Of a stretch of DNA of 50,093 nt, positions 36,359-46,193 are shown piece after piece. The stretch comes from Mycobacterium simiae (lineage in GTDB: Bacteria > Actinomycetota > Actinomycetes > Mycobacteriales > Mycobacteriaceae), in contig NZ_VTZN01000013.1 in assembly GCF_008370645.1 (NCBI RefSeq), positions 1-50,093 on the forward strand. The letters run 5' to 3'. The notes beneath the pieces were generated by a model. That model had not been told where the DNA came from. It worked only from the letters and a program-made list of their open reading frames with translations, and ran no database searches. Each line of letters begins with the position of its first letter. Position 1 is the stretch's first letter. Position numbers and translations under genes: made by a program.

Positions 36359-37189
36359 TCAATGGGGCCAGCCGTCGGCGGCCTGCTCGTCGAAGCTGCG
36401 ATCGATGCGCTCGAACCTGCGCCGGATAGAGGCGCGGGAAGCTTGGTGCGGAAGGACGTAGAGGCGGTTGGCGACGATCGCGTCCGCCGTTAGCCGTGCC
36501 ACGTCGTCGACACTAAGGCCGGCGTCCTGTGCCGGAAGTGGCCCAACCGATCCCGCCACATCGGGTGAGGAAGCCAGTCCGTAGTCCGCGCCTCGGATTC
36601 GTTCGGAGTTGGAAACCAGCTTGGTCTCAACAACCATTGGACACAGCACCGAAACTCCGATGCCGCGGTCCTTGACTTCGCGCGCCAGGGTTTCTGCCAG
36701 GCCGACAACGCCGTATTTGGCAACGCCATATGCTCCGAGGCCGGCATTGGGTACCAGTCCGGCAAAAGATGCGGTGAAGGCGATGTGGCCGCCTCGCTCA
36801 AGCAACTTGGGCAGGAACGCTTCGACGGCATGAATCGATCCCCACAGGTCGATATCGATCACCCAGCGCCAGTCGTCGTGCGTCATGTCCGCGATCGGAC
36901 CGGCCACAACAATGCCGGCGTTGCTGAAGACGATGTCGATTCGGCCCAGCAGTCGGGACGCTTGCGTGGCGAGATGGGTGACCTCGCGTAGATGGCGGAC
37001 ATCGCACGGCACGCCGTGCGCCTCGAACCCGTTCGCGCGCAAGTGTGCGACGGCCTGCTCGAGCCCCGGCTGGTCGACGTCGGCAAGCACGACACCGGCC
37101 CCGCGGCGGGCGAATTCCGTTGCAGTGGCCAGGCCTATCCCATTCGCACCGCCAGTGATGACCGCCCCGCGCCCGCCAAACCCGTCCAT
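36359..37189 (-). CDS. Short-chain dehydrogenase/reductase
   Basis: The 276-residue protein is a classical SDR: cofactor motif TGGANGIGLA at residues 10-19, the NAG in SNAGIVVAG, the catalytic Ser-Tyr-Lys in TASFAG and YGVAKYG, and Asp at ADVDQP suggesting NAD preference. It corresponds to Rv0851c in position and length. The substrate is not known. The longer upstream frame is rejected because the family begins at the ATG at 37189. Confidence 0.9.
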   Translation of the reverse strand: MDGFGGRGAVITGGANGIGLATATEFARRGAGVVLADVDQPGLEQAVAHLRANGFEAHGVPCDVRHLREVTHLATQASRLLGRIDIVFSNAGIVVAGPIADMTHDDWRWVIDIDLWGSIHAVEAFLPKLLERGGHIAFTASFAGLVPNAGLGAYGVAKYGVVGLAETLAREVKDRGIGVSVLCPMVVETKLVSNSERIRGADYGLASSPDVAGSVGPLPAQDAGLSVDDVARLTADAIVANRLYVLPHQASRASIRRRFERIDRSFDEQAADGWPH

Positions 37190-37421
37190 AGGACGAAACC
37201 CTATTGCAGGCGGCCTGCTGCGTCGACGGGTGGCGCACAAGGTGAAGCCCTGGGGCCGGCTGCGGCGGCACAATGCCCGGCGAGCAGCCGCAGAATCGCA
37301 TTGTGCTGCCGACAAAGATGCGACTTTGGTTGCATAACCGATGCGACTCCAGGCCGCGGCGGGCGACGTCGTTTACTAATGGTGGGCGGTAGCGAATGCC
37401 GAAGCGATCGGAGAGCACAGT

Positions 37422-38579
37422 ATGCGTGAAATAGTCATCGTCGAGGCTGTTCGTACCGCGGTGGGCAAGCGCAACGGCGGGTTATCCGGTACGCATCCGG
37501 TCGACCTGTCTGCGCTTGTCCTCAACGAGTTGCTGCAACGCACCGCGCTCAGGCCGGAAGTTATCGACGATGTGATCTGGGGCTGCGTGTCCCAGGTTGG
37601 GGACCAGTCCAGCAATATCGGCCGCTACGCGGCGCTCGCCGCCGGTTGGCCGGAAAGCATCCCGGGAACCACCGTCAACCGGGCATGCGGATCCAGCCAG
37701 CAGGCCCTGGACTTCGCGGTGCAGGCAGTGATGTCAGGCCAGCAGGATGTCGTAGTAGCCGGCGGCGTCGAGATGATGAGCCGGGTTCCGCTCGGCGCGG
37801 CCAGGGCAACGGGGATGCCATACGGCCCGAAAGTGCTTGCCCGGTATAACAATTTCTCGTTCAACCAAGGTTTGTCGGCCGAAATGATCGCCAAGAAGTG
37901 GGGGTTCACCCGCCGCGGACTGGACGAATATGCTGCGTTGTCGCATGAGCGCGCGGCCGCGGCCCAGGACGGTGGCGCCTTCATCGATCAAATTGTCCCG
38001 GTGTTCCCGGACCAGGGCGACAAGGCAACCGTGGTCAACGCCGATGAGGGTGTACGCCGGGAAACCACCGTGGAGAAGCTCGCCGCGCTCAAACCCGCGT
38101 TCGTCGAAGACGGACTGATTCACGCCGGCAACTCCTCTCAGATATCCGATGGGGCAGCGGCATTGCTGGTGACGACGTCGCAGATGGCGTTGGAGCTGGG
38201 CTTGACACCGATCGTGCGATACCGCGCCGGCGCGGTCACCGGAGCTGACCCGGTGCTGATGCTCACCGGCCCGATTCCGGCGACCGAAAAGGTACTGCGC
38301 AAGGCCGGCGTTGCATTGTCGGAGGTCGGCGTCTTCGAAGTCAACGAGGCCTTTGCGCCGGTGCCGCTGGCCTGGCTCGCCGAAACCGGTGCCGACCCAA
38401 ATCGGCTGAATCCGCTCGGTGGCGCCATCGCGCTGGGCCACCCGCTGGGTGCCTCCGGCGCCGTGCTGATGACGCGCATGGTCCATCACATGCGCGACAG
38501 AGGAATTCGCTACGGTTTGCAGACCATGTGCGAAGGCGGTGGCACGGCCAACGCGACCTTGGTGGAACTGGTGGGCTAA
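37422..38579 (+). CDS. Thiolase (acetyl-CoA C-acetyltransferase family)
   Basis: The 385-residue thiolase has the nucleophilic Cys in NRACGSSQQALDF, the NEAFAPV block, the active-site His in GGAIALGHPLGASGA and the second Cys in MCEGGGTAN. It either cleaves 3-ketoacyl-CoA or condenses acyl-CoA units. It is divergent from the SDR gene, which may supply or use a hydroxy/keto-acyl group. In M. tuberculosis the gene after Rv0851c is an acyl-CoA ligase (fadD16), so this thiolase is a lineage difference. Confidence 0.9.
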   Translation: MREIVIVEAVRTAVGKRNGGLSGTHPVDLSALVLNELLQRTALRPEVIDDVIWGCVSQVGDQSSNIGRYAALAAGWPESIPGTTVNRACGSSQQALDFAVQAVMSGQQDVVVAGGVEMMSRVPLGAARATGMPYGPKVLARYNNFSFNQGLSAEMIAKKWGFTRRGLDEYAALSHERAAAAQDGGAFIDQIVPVFPDQGDKATVVNADEGVRRETTVEKLAALKPAFVEDGLIHAGNSSQISDGAAALLVTTSQMALELGLTPIVRYRAGAVTGADPVLMLTGPIPATEKVLRKAGVALSEVGVFEVNEAFAPVPLAWLAETGADPNRLNPLGGAIALGHPLGASGAVLMTRMVHHMRDRGIRYGLQTMCEGGGTANATLVELVG

Positions 38580-38684
38580 GTAGTGGCCGGCGAGAGGCAA
38601 TTGACAGCGTCGCCAAGCATTGCAAGATACGCCGACCGCGAATCTGGCGACGCCGATTAGGGACTACTGGCGTTAGCGGTCGTC

Positions 38685-38864
38685 GTGGTCATGGTGATAT
38701 TGACGCTGTGGCTGGAACTATTCAGCCAGACCGACGACGACAACGCGTTGGCACCAAACCACTTTCATCACGTCGCAACGGACGCGAAGGTGAGCGGACT
38801 GTCGAATGCCCAGCTGAGCAAGCGATTCGGCAGACCTGACCGGTTTAGCCAGGCAGACCGTTGA
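38685..38864 (+). CDS. Possible small single-pass membrane protein
   Basis: A frame of 57-59 codons (GTG at 38685 or ATG at 38691, stop at 38862-38864) encodes one hydrophobic segment ([14 protein letters not shown]) followed by a polar tail ([20 protein letters not shown], then [14 protein letters not shown]). Its 3' end overlaps the end of the PE_PGRS gene on the other strand by 20 bases. The sharp split between helix and soluble tail looks protein-like, but there is no clear ribosome site. No family is recognised. Confidence 0.4.
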   Translation: MVMVILTLWLELFSQTDDDNALAPNHFHHVATDAKVSGLSNAQLSKRFGRPDRFSQADR

Positions 38865-40488
38865 GGCCGGCCGCCCCGACGGCGCCAGGTTGTCCGGGGC
38901 CACCGGGGAGGCCGATCGGCGATCCTCCGGCAAAGCCACCGGTCCCGGCGCTGCCGCCGGCCCCGCCCGCTGCGCCTATGCCGCCGAGGCCAGCGCCGCC
39001 GGCAACACCGAACAGTCCGCCGCTGCCGCCGCTGCCGCCGTTGCCGCCATTGCCGCCGTCGCCGCCGTCTCCGCCGTTGCCGCCCGCGCCTCCGGTGCCA
39101 CCGACACCTTGGCCGACGACACCCGGCCCGCCATTGCCGCCGTTGCCGCCGGGACCGCCGCTAGCGCCGGCGCCGCCCATCCCAGCGTTACCCCCGATGC
39201 CGCCTAACCCGCCGTTTCCAAATAGCAAACCGCCGTTACCGCCCGCACCCCCAGCGCCGCCGCTCCCTCCGGCGCCGCCAGCGGCGCCTACGCCACCCGA
39301 CCCGCCGGCACCACCAGCGCCCCCGAGGCCGGTGCTGCTGTCGCCGCCGTCGCCGCCGGTGCCGCCCGCGGCGCCGAGTCCGCCGGTACCGCCGGTACCG
39401 CCGGCGCCGCCCAGGGCACCTGATGTGCCAGTGCCGCCGGTACCGCCGGTTCCCCCGGGGGCGCCAGGTCCGCCCACGCCGCCTGTGCCGCCGACCCCGC
39501 CGATGCTATCCAATCCATCCGAGCTGCCGCCCTGACCACCGGCGCCGCCTGGGGCACCGACGCCGCCGATACCTCCCGTGCCACCCGTGCCTCCCTGTAA
39601 GGCGCCGTCGCCGCCTTGACCGCCGGTTCCGCCCTGCTGGCCGGTGGTAGAGGTACTGACTCCGTTGTCGCCGGGGAAGCCGGTAAAGCCGGCGGGGTTT
39701 CCGGGGCCCGCGGCGGACCCGGGATTCGCCGGGGCTCCTGGCGGCAGAGGGGTGGGGTTGACGCCGGTGGCCCCATGTGCCCCGAGGCCCCCGATGCCGC
39801 CGGCTCCGCCCTGGCCGATGAGACCGGCGGCTCCGCCGTTGCCGCCGCTGCCGCCGTTGCCGCCCGGCAGGACGCCGTTGCCGCCGTTGCCGCCGGCCCC
39901 ACCGGGGCCGTAGATCAGCCCACCGCCACCACCGTTACCGCCGGGGGCACCAGGCGCGCCGAGCCCGCCGGCGCCGCCGGTGCCGAACAGCCCGGCAGCC
40001 CCGCCATTGCCGCCGCGAGGATTGGCAACCCCGCCTGAGCCGCCGTTGCCGCCATTTCCAAGCAACAGCCCGCCGGCCCCGCCGTTTTGTCCGGTCCCGG
40101 GCGCACCGTCGGCGCCGTTGCCGATCAACGGGCGGCCCAGCAGCGCCTGCGTTGGCGCATTGATCACGCCGAGCAAACCTTGTTCTAGCGCCTGCAACGG
40201 CGAGGCGCTGGCAGCCTCGGCGACCGCGTACGAGCCCGCGGCCGCCGATACGGCGCGCACGAACTGGTCCTGAAAAGCCGCAGCTTGGGTGCTGATTGCT
40301 TGGTAGGCCTGGGCGTGCCCGGAAAATAGCGCTGCGATCGCCGCCGAGACCTCATCTGCGCCGGCGGCCAGCACCGTCGTGGTTTGTGCCGCCGCCGCGG
40401 CATTAGCCGCGCTAATGGTCGATCCGATACCCGTCAAATCCGCTGCCGCCGCAGCTAACACTTCGGGTATTGCGGTGACAAACGCCAT
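38845..40488 (-). CDS. PE_PGRS-family protein
   Basis: The 547-residue protein opens with a PE domain ([20 protein letters not shown]) and a linker with [20 protein letters not shown]. It continues with about 400 residues of Gly-Gly-X/Gly-Ala repeats, interrupted by a short Pro-rich stretch ([18 protein letters not shown]). No C-terminal domain follows the repeats. Such proteins are exported to the mycobacterial surface; the specific role is unknown. The repeat DNA makes this a place for recombination or assembly error. Confidence 0.92.
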   Translation of the reverse strand: MAFVTAIPEVLAAAAADLTGIGSTISAANAAAAAQTTTVLAAGADEVSAAIAALFSGHAQAYQAISTQAAAFQDQFVRAVSAAAGSYAVAEAASASPLQALEQGLLGVINAPTQALLGRPLIGNGADGAPGTGQNGGAGGLLLGNGGNGGSGGVANPRGGNGGAAGLFGTGGAGGLGAPGAPGGNGGGGGLIYGPGGAGGNGGNGVLPGGNGGSGGNGGAAGLIGQGGAGGIGGLGAHGATGVNPTPLPPGAPANPGSAAGPGNPAGFTGFPGDNGVSTSTTGQQGGTGGQGGDGALQGGTGGTGGIGGVGAPGGAGGQGGSSDGLDSIGGVGGTGGVGGPGAPGGTGGTGGTGTSGALGGAGGTGGTGGLGAAGGTGGDGGDSSTGLGGAGGAGGSGGVGAAGGAGGSGGAGGAGGNGGLLFGNGGLGGIGGNAGMGGAGASGGPGGNGGNGGPGVVGQGVGGTGGAGGNGGDGGDGGNGGNGGSGGSGGLFGVAGGAGLGGIGAAGGAGGSAGTGGFAGGSPIGLPGGPGQPGAVGAAGLNGLPG

Positions 40489-40799
40489 GAGCTGCGTCCT
40501 TACCTGACAAGCCGACTATCGCCAGAGCCTATCGCAATCGGAATCGGTATTGAGCGTATTTGGCAGTACTTGCGGCCTGCCTTTGCCGCGCCGGTGGCGC
40601 AGCGGCTCAGCTCGCTCAGCTCGCTCAGATAGGTCATCGCCACGGACGTACCGTGCTGCCTCGTCACCACTTAAGCCAGCCAGTGCGGGCCGACAGCCGT
40701 CGGCCCTATCGCGACGTAAGCTGCGGGCAGCAATATAGATCGGTACTTGGTGACCGACAACGTCTGGCGAGGTCACTGCCGCACCGCCTCGTCGTTTGG

Positions 40800-41240
40800 G
40801 ATGTGACCTCTGGCAGTGGGACCGCCAGCATAGCGTCATAGCGCGACATGAAATCGAGCAGCTGCTCCAGCGCGAGCGCGCATTCCACTGTGTGCAGTTC
40901 GATATCCTCCACGAACGCCGGATCTGATACCGCGACGGCTGCACGTAGCGCAGTAGTTCTTCTACCGCGGCGGGGATTTTCCCGGGATCGTCGAGCAACT
41001 GCTGCCATTGCTCGGGAAAACCCGGCGAACACCACCGGTGCGTTGCTGACGCGCTTCGCCACTGTCTCAGCTCCGGCACCGCCTAATAGTGTTGCAAATG
41101 AGACGATTTCGATGTCGTCGAGCTTGGTCTTAGCTCCGTCCTCACCTCCGACCGCGGCTTTCAACAACATGGTGCACGCGGCGTTGTCTGACCAGGTCGT
41201 ACTACAGCATCGCGGTGTCGGTGTTGGCTTGCCCGGCATG
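40800..41240 (-). pseudogene. Cytochrome P450 remnant
   Basis: On the minus strand one frame reads DIEIVSFATLLGGAGAETV, the I-helix region of a mycobacterial P450. A different frame then reads QQLLDDPGKIPAAVEELLRY, the J-K helix region with the ExxR area beginning. The first frame resumes with FVEDIELH. The N-terminal half, the meander and the heme-binding Cys region are not present. It is a frameshifted fragment of a dead P450 gene. Confidence 0.7.
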
Positions 41241-41348
41241 CTCGCCAGGCTCGACCTGCCCGGGTTCGCGATGAAATGACTCGTCGATCCAGTGCCGCAC
41301 TTGGCTGCCGGCCCTCAGCCCGCCATCGTCGGAGTTACGCTTGCCCGC

Positions 41349-41639
41349 ATGCGGGCTGCGGTGCTGCGGGTCAAGGTCGACCCGACGGGTGTGCGTTCCT
41401 TTTCGCGGCTACGTGAGGGCATGGCTGCTCTCATCGGGTCAGTTGACGAAATGAGCCCCGACATGGTTGAGAAAGCCCTCGGTCGGGAGGTCGAGCCGCT
41501 CATCGACCGCAATCGGGCAGTAGCGGCAAAGGACACGGCAATTGAATTGTGCACCAAAGCGTTCCGAACCATCCTGGTGGTCGGCGTAACCGTTGACCAG
41601 CTCACTCGGCGGCTGCCGGCGACCGGAGTCCGACGATGA
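41349..41639 (+). CDS. Unknown protein coupled to the downstream two-repeat protein
   Basis: The 96-residue frame (ATG at 41349; a GTG at 41292 is also in frame) has a strand-like start AAVLRVKVDPTG and a helical remainder. The last codons overlap the ATG of the next gene, suggesting an operon. I do not recognise the family. The frame lies beside a P450 remnant on the other strand, so this region has been rearranged. Confidence 0.5.
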   Translation: MRAAVLRVKVDPTGVRSFSRLREGMAALIGSVDEMSPDMVEKALGREVEPLIDRNRAVAAKDTAIELCTKAFRTILVVGVTVDQLTRRLPATGVRR

Positions 41640-42259
41640 CGAATGACATCCATTCGATGGTGATCGCCTCCGACTATCGCGTCCCGGATCCGAAAACGGT
41701 GTGCGCACTACTTGAGCGCAACAAGTCGGCACTGGCTGACATCGGCGCCCATCACGTTCTCGTCTACGCGTCAACGCACGACTACGGCCGCGTTTTGGTG
41801 CTGATCGGCGTGCACAGCCGCGAACCCGTCGTGGAATTACTACGCTCGCAGGTCTTTTTCGACTGGTTCGAGGCGGCGGGCGTCCAGGACATCCCCGCGG
41901 TATTCGCCGGCGAAATTGTCGACAGAATTGTTGCCGCGCCGCGGGATCGCCCGAAAGCGCCCGGTGTTGTGGTGGCCGCGATTGCCTCGGTGGACAACCT
42001 GGTGACGTTAACCGCCGAGATCGGCCTTGCCAAGGATCGATTTACCGCGGCCGGGGTGCGAAAGACATGGGTTTTTCAGGCGTTCGACGACGATCACGAG
42101 GTACTGATCTTGCAGGAGTTCCCCCACGAGGCCGCTGCCCTGGAGTGGATCGGCCATCCTGACGCCGTGGCCCAGTGGATGGATAGAGCCGGAGTGGGTG
42201 CCTACCCGCCGCTGTTCGTGGGCCGGCTCTTCGAGGTGATGCGGATCGAGACGCAGTGA
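41636..42259 (+). CDS. Two-repeat ferredoxin-fold-like (dimeric alpha/beta barrel) protein
   Basis: The 207-residue protein consists of two similar halves, about residues 5-100 and 105-205. Each has a strand-helix pattern and a matching end: FFDWFEAAGVQDIPAVFAGE in the first and QWMDRAGVGAYPPLFVGR in the second. This suggests a fused pair of dimeric alpha/beta barrel domains. Similar mycobacterial proteins have been labelled fatty-acid-CoA ligase, but no adenylate-forming motif is present, so I reject that label. Function unknown. Confidence 0.7.
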   Translation: MTNDIHSMVIASDYRVPDPKTVCALLERNKSALADIGAHHVLVYASTHDYGRVLVLIGVHSREPVVELLRSQVFFDWFEAAGVQDIPAVFAGEIVDRIVAAPRDRPKAPGVVVAAIASVDNLVTLTAEIGLAKDRFTAAGVRKTWVFQAFDDDHEVLILQEFPHEAAALEWIGHPDAVAQWMDRAGVGAYPPLFVGRLFEVMRIETQ

Positions 42260-42348
42260 GCAGTCAAACGATGTCTCTGTGCGTGCGCCACACCGTTCGG
42301 GCGATCCGCACCGCATCGAGCCACGGGCCAACACCCGCACCCGGTCCC

Positions 42349-44034
42349 TCAGCGTCGCACACTGCCGTCGGGCGACACCGGCCGAACCAGTTCGTGCAGC
42401 AGGTGTGGGATTTCTAGCCGCGGCAGCACCGCTTCCACGAGCACCATGCGATCCTGTTGCTGTGCAGCCGCGGTCAGCGCATGATCGAGTTCGCCATACG
42501 TGTGCGCCCGAAACACCAAGTGGTTCTTCACTCCCAGCGCATCCGGGATGTCAGGCCAGCTCCAGCTGACAATGTCGTTGTAGGGAGCCGTTGGTCCGTG
42601 AATCGCGCGTTCGATGGTGTAACCGTCGTTGTTGACCACCACGATGACCGGGCACAGGCCCTCGCGGGAGAAGGTGCCGAGCTCCTGCACGGTCAGTTGG
42701 GCGGCCCCATCTCCGATCAGCAACACCGTCCTGCGGTCACGATGTGCCACCGCGGCCCCGAGCGCCGCAGGTAACGTGTAACCGATTGAGCCCCAAAGGG
42801 GTTGACCGATGAAGGTGACGCCATGTGGCAACCGGTGGTCGGCCATGCCGTAGAACGAGGTGCCCTGCTCGGCCAGTACTACGTTGCCGGGCGTGAGCGC
42901 GTCGTTGAGCCGGTCCCACAGCACCTTTTGGGTCAGCGGCTCGTCGTGCGTTGGTGTAGGCGTTGGTGGGTGGTTGGCCGGGGCCGGCACGGGTGGTGAG
43001 TTTATCCCGCGCTCGGCCAGGATTTGCGCCAGCGCATTCAATGCGGCATTCATTTCCAGCGGCGCGAATACCTGCCCCGCCACCGTGCTTTGATATTGCC
43101 CGACGTCGATGGTGCGCGCCGGGTCAATGCGCTGACTGAAGAATCCGCTGACCATGTCAGTGAACACCACTCCGGCCGTCACCAGCACGGGTGCGTCTTC
43201 GATCGCGGCGCGTACCCGTTCTGCGCTGGCCGCTCCGGCGTAGATGCCCATAAAATTGGGTGAACTCTCGTCGAGCAGACTTTTTCCCCACATCAACGTG
43301 GCATGCGGCACGACGTCGGCGGCCAGCAATTTCTCCAGCGCATCGACAGCCCGCAAGCGGTGAACCAGCAAGTCAGCGAGAACGGTCAGCTGATGTTCGC
43401 CGATCAGTGAACGGGCGGTTTCGATGAACAGCGACAGCGCGCGGGGGCTGGTGCCGCCGCCAACGGGGGGCAGCGGGGCACCGGGTGGTTCGGTGGGGAA
43501 CCGCGCCACGTCAGTGGACAGCAAAATGTATCCGGGTCGCTTGTGTTCCCGCACCTCACACAGCACCCGGTCGATCTCTCGGCAAGCCGTTGCCGGCATG
43601 AGACTGGCTTGGGCGCAGGTGATTTCACGGCTGATTCGGAAGAAGTGCTCGAAGTCGCCATCGCCAAGCGAATGGTGCAGCGCGCGCCGGGTGCCCTGGG
43701 CATCTTTGGAGGGGCCACCGACGACATGAACTACCGGCACGTGCTCGGCGTAGCTACCTGCAATCGCGTTGGTCGCCGAGAGTTCGCCCACCCCGAATGT
43801 CGTTACCACCGCTGCCATTCCACGCAGCCGTCCGTAACCGTCGGCGGCATATCCGGCGTTGAGCTCGTTGGCGTTGCCCACCCACCGTATGGCCGGATGG
43901 GCCACGATGTGGTCGAGAAATTCCAGGTTGTAGTCCCCCGGAACACCGAAGATCTCCGAGACCCCGAGTTCGGCGAGGCGGTCAAGCAGATAGTCACCGA
44001 CGGTGTACCCGGCGTCATTCGCGCGATCAGTCAC
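42349..44034 (-). CDS. kdc: Thiamine-dependent alpha-keto acid decarboxylase
   Basis: The 561-residue enzyme has the three-domain decarboxylase fold. The N-terminal pyrimidine-binding catalytic Glu lies in [19 protein letters not shown], the paired histidines in [16 protein letters not shown], and the thiamine diphosphate motif [19 protein letters not shown] ends with VNNDGYTIE. It decarboxylates 2-oxo acids to aldehydes and matches Rv0853c, known as a broad alpha-keto acid decarboxylase. A Pro/Thr-rich linker ([15 protein letters not shown]) joins the last two domains. The GTG at 44034 was chosen by comparison with the tubercle bacillus protein. Confidence 0.93.
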   Translation of the reverse strand: MTDRANDAGYTVGDYLLDRLAELGVSEIFGVPGDYNLEFLDHIVAHPAIRWVGNANELNAGYAADGYGRLRGMAAVVTTFGVGELSATNAIAGSYAEHVPVVHVVGGPSKDAQGTRRALHHSLGDGDFEHFFRISREITCAQASLMPATACREIDRVLCEVREHKRPGYILLSTDVARFPTEPPGAPLPPVGGGTSPRALSLFIETARSLIGEHQLTVLADLLVHRLRAVDALEKLLAADVVPHATLMWGKSLLDESSPNFMGIYAGAASAERVRAAIEDAPVLVTAGVVFTDMVSGFFSQRIDPARTIDVGQYQSTVAGQVFAPLEMNAALNALAQILAERGINSPPVPAPANHPPTPTPTHDEPLTQKVLWDRLNDALTPGNVVLAEQGTSFYGMADHRLPHGVTFIGQPLWGSIGYTLPAALGAAVAHRDRRTVLLIGDGAAQLTVQELGTFSREGLCPVIVVVNNDGYTIERAIHGPTAPYNDIVSWSWPDIPDALGVKNHLVFRAHTYGELDHALTAAAQQQDRMVLVEAVLPRLEIPHLLHELVRPVSPDGSVRR

Positions 44035-44098
44035 GAACACGACGGTACGCTGGACGAAGTTCTTCCCGCTCGGACGGCGCTTCGCTAAGGTGCGGGCC

Positions 44099-44542
44099 AT
44101 GGCAATCAAAGAGTTCCGCGACATCGTCATCGAAGCTAGCCCGGAGGAGATTCTGGACGTCATCGCCGACTTCGAAGCGCTGCCTGAGTGGTCGGAACCC
44201 CATCAGAGCGCTGAAGTCCTCGAGACCGGAGATGACGGGCGGCCCAGCCAAGTGAAGATGAGGGTCAAGACGGCGGGCGTTACCGACGAGCAGGTGGTGG
44301 CCTACACCTGGGCCGATAACGAGGTGAGCTGGACGCTGGTCAGCTCCCCTCAGCAGAAGTCGCAGGACGGTAAATACACCTTGGTTCCCCAGGGTGACAA
44401 CACGTTGGTGAAGTTTGAGATCGCCCTCGACCCGAACGTGCCGTTGCCGGGCTTTGTGCTCAAGCGCGCCGTCAAAGGGACGATCGACAGTGCGACAAAA
44501 GCGCTACGCGATCAGGTGCTCAAGGTGAAGAAAGGCAAATAA
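44099..44542 (+). CDS. SRPBCC (START-like) ligand-binding protein
   Basis: The 147-residue protein has the polyketide cyclase/START-like fold: [20 protein letters not shown] at the start, LPEWSEPHQ, and a long C-terminal helix. It corresponds to Rv0854 in position and length. The fold binds hydrophobic ligands; the ligand is not known. It is followed by the racemase gene after five bases, and two related genes lie just downstream. Confidence 0.87.
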   Translation: MAIKEFRDIVIEASPEEILDVIADFEALPEWSEPHQSAEVLETGDDGRPSQVKMRVKTAGVTDEQVVAYTWADNEVSWTLVSSPQQKSQDGKYTLVPQGDNTLVKFEIALDPNVPLPGFVLKRAVKGTIDSATKALRDQVLKVKKGK

Positions 44543-44547
44543 TCACT

Positions 44548-45627
44548 GTGATTGGCGGGGGGCCGCTGGCCGGAGTGAAGGTCATCGAGCTCGGCGGCAT
44601 CGGACCAGGCCCGCATGCGGGGATGGTGCTCGCCGACTTAGGGGCCGACGTGGTACGGGTGCGTCGCCCTGGCGGCTTGACCATGCCGTCCGAAGATCGC
44701 GATCTGCTGCACCGGGGTAAGCGGATCGTCGACCTGGACGTCAAGACGCAGCCGGGTGTATTGCTCGAGCTGGTCGCCAAGGCTGATGTGCTGCTGGACT
44801 GCTTTCGGCCGGGAACCTGCGAGCGACTGGGCATCGGGCCCGCGGACTGTGCAGCGGTGAACTCACGGCTGATCTTTGCCCGCATCACCGGGTGGGGACA
44901 GGACGGGCCATTGGCCGCCACGGCAGGCCATGACATCAACTATTTGTCGCAGACCGGAGCGCTGTCGGCGTTGGGTTACGCCGACCGCCCGCCGATGCCA
45001 CCGTTGAACCTGGTTGCCGACTTCGGCGGGGGCTCCATGCTGGTGCTGCTCGGCATTGTGGCCGCACTCTATGAGCGGGAACGCTCCGGCCAGGGGCAGG
45101 TTATCGACGCCGCGATGGTCGACGGCGTCAGCGTGCTCGCGCAGATGATGTGGACCATGAAGGCTATCGGCAGCTTGCGCGACCGGCGCGAATCGTTTCT
45201 GCTCGACGGCGGCGCCCCGTTCTACCGTTGTTACGAAACCGCTGACGGCAAGTACATGGCGGTGGGCGCTATCGAGCCGCAGTTTTTCGCGGCGCTGCTG
45301 GCCGGGCTCGGCCTGACGGCGAATGACGTGCCGAACCAGCTCGATATCGGCTCGTATCCGCAGATGGGGGAGATCTTCGCCGCACGATTCGCCGGCCGAA
45401 CCCGCGACGAATGGACTGATGTTTTCGCCGGCACCGATGCCTGCGTGACCCCGGTGCTGACGTGGAGCGAGGCGGCCGGCAACGATCATTTGCGAGCACG
45501 GTCGACGCTGATCACCGCCCACGGCGTGGACCAGGCCGCGCCCGCACCGCGCTTCTCCCGAACGTCGGCCGGATCGGTCGGGCCGCCGCCGGCGGTGACC
45601 ACCCCGATTGACGAAATCAATTGGTGA
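44548..45627 (+). CDS. far: CoA-transferase family III / alpha-methylacyl-CoA racemase-like enzyme
   Basis: The 359-residue protein shows the family start GVKVIELGGIGPGPHAGMVL, the CoA-loop region, and His128/Asp129 with Asp158, spaced as the catalytic His126 and Asp156 of mycobacterial alpha-methylacyl-CoA racemase. It likely epimerises 2-methylacyl-CoA chains so that they can enter beta-oxidation. It corresponds to Rv0855. The GTG start sits five bases after the preceding SRPBCC gene, pointing to one transcript. Confidence 0.9.
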   Translation: MIGGGPLAGVKVIELGGIGPGPHAGMVLADLGADVVRVRRPGGLTMPSEDRDLLHRGKRIVDLDVKTQPGVLLELVAKADVLLDCFRPGTCERLGIGPADCAAVNSRLIFARITGWGQDGPLAATAGHDINYLSQTGALSALGYADRPPMPPLNLVADFGGGSMLVLLGIVAALYERERSGQGQVIDAAMVDGVSVLAQMMWTMKAIGSLRDRRESFLLDGGAPFYRCYETADGKYMAVGAIEPQFFAALLAGLGLTANDVPNQLDIGSYPQMGEIFAARFAGRTRDEWTDVFAGTDACVTPVLTWSEAAGNDHLRARSTLITAHGVDQAAPAPRFSRTSAGSVGPPPAVTTPIDEINW

Positions 45628-45683
45628 CGATCTTTGGGATATTTGCGCCGAAGTCGGTCCGCCGCCGCGGCTGCGTTGCTAGC

Positions 45684-46148
45684 GTGAACTTAGTGGCCGT
45701 CAAAGCATCACGGGAAATAGTCATCGATGCGCCTCCGGACGTGGTCATGGAGGTGCTGGCCGACGTAAGTGTTCTAACTTCCTGGTCACCACTGCACAAG
45801 CGGGTGGAAGTGATCGACTACTACCCGGACGGTCGTCCCCACCATGTGAAAGCCACCGTCAAGATTCTGGGCTTGGTGGATAAGGAGATCCTGGAATACC
45901 ACTGGGGCCCGGACTGGATGTGCTGGGACGCGAACCAGACCTACCAGCAGCACGGGCAGCACATTGAGACCACCGTCAAACCTGAAGGGGTCGATACGTC
46001 ACGCGTGCGGTTCGACATCACCGTGGAGCCGGCCGGGCCGATTCCCGGTTTCGTCGTCAAGCGAGCCAGCGAGCAGGTACTTGATGCCGCGGCCAAGGGG
46101 CTCAAAGAACTTATCATGGGTCGCGGCGGCGTGGACCAGCCGACGTAG
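45684..46148 (+). CDS. SRPBCC (START-like) protein, second of three
   Basis: The protein of about 154 residues has KASREIVIDAPPDVVMEVLA, WSPLHKRVEVIDYYPDGRPH and GPIPGFVVKRASEQVLDAA. It is close to the next gene's product and more distant from the one at 44099. It corresponds to Rv0856. GTG codons at 45684 and 45693 are both possible starts. The ligand is unknown. Confidence 0.85.
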   Translation: MNLVAVKASREIVIDAPPDVVMEVLADVSVLTSWSPLHKRVEVIDYYPDGRPHHVKATVKILGLVDKEILEYHWGPDWMCWDANQTYQQHGQHIETTVKPEGVDTSRVRFDITVEPAGPIPGFVVKRASEQVLDAAAKGLKELIMGRGGVDQPT

Positions 46149-46193
46149 TTCGATTTTCTGGGCTCCGTACCGTGGTTCGTGGTTGCTAGTTTG

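Noticed and set aside
38861..39535. Long Pro-rich frames antisense to the PE_PGRS gene
   Set aside because: They are the complement of Gly-Gly-X repeats and carry no start signal or independent motif.
38880..40130. Dense short repeats that might suggest a CRISPR array or satellite
   Set aside because: The periodicity is that of GGX codons in a PE_PGRS gene; there are no constant-length repeats with unique spacers.
40604..40628. A short tandem run of GCTCAGCTC units before the PE_PGRS gene
   Set aside because: Only about two and a half copies, no dyad and no relation to a promoter; likely chance in GC-rich DNA.
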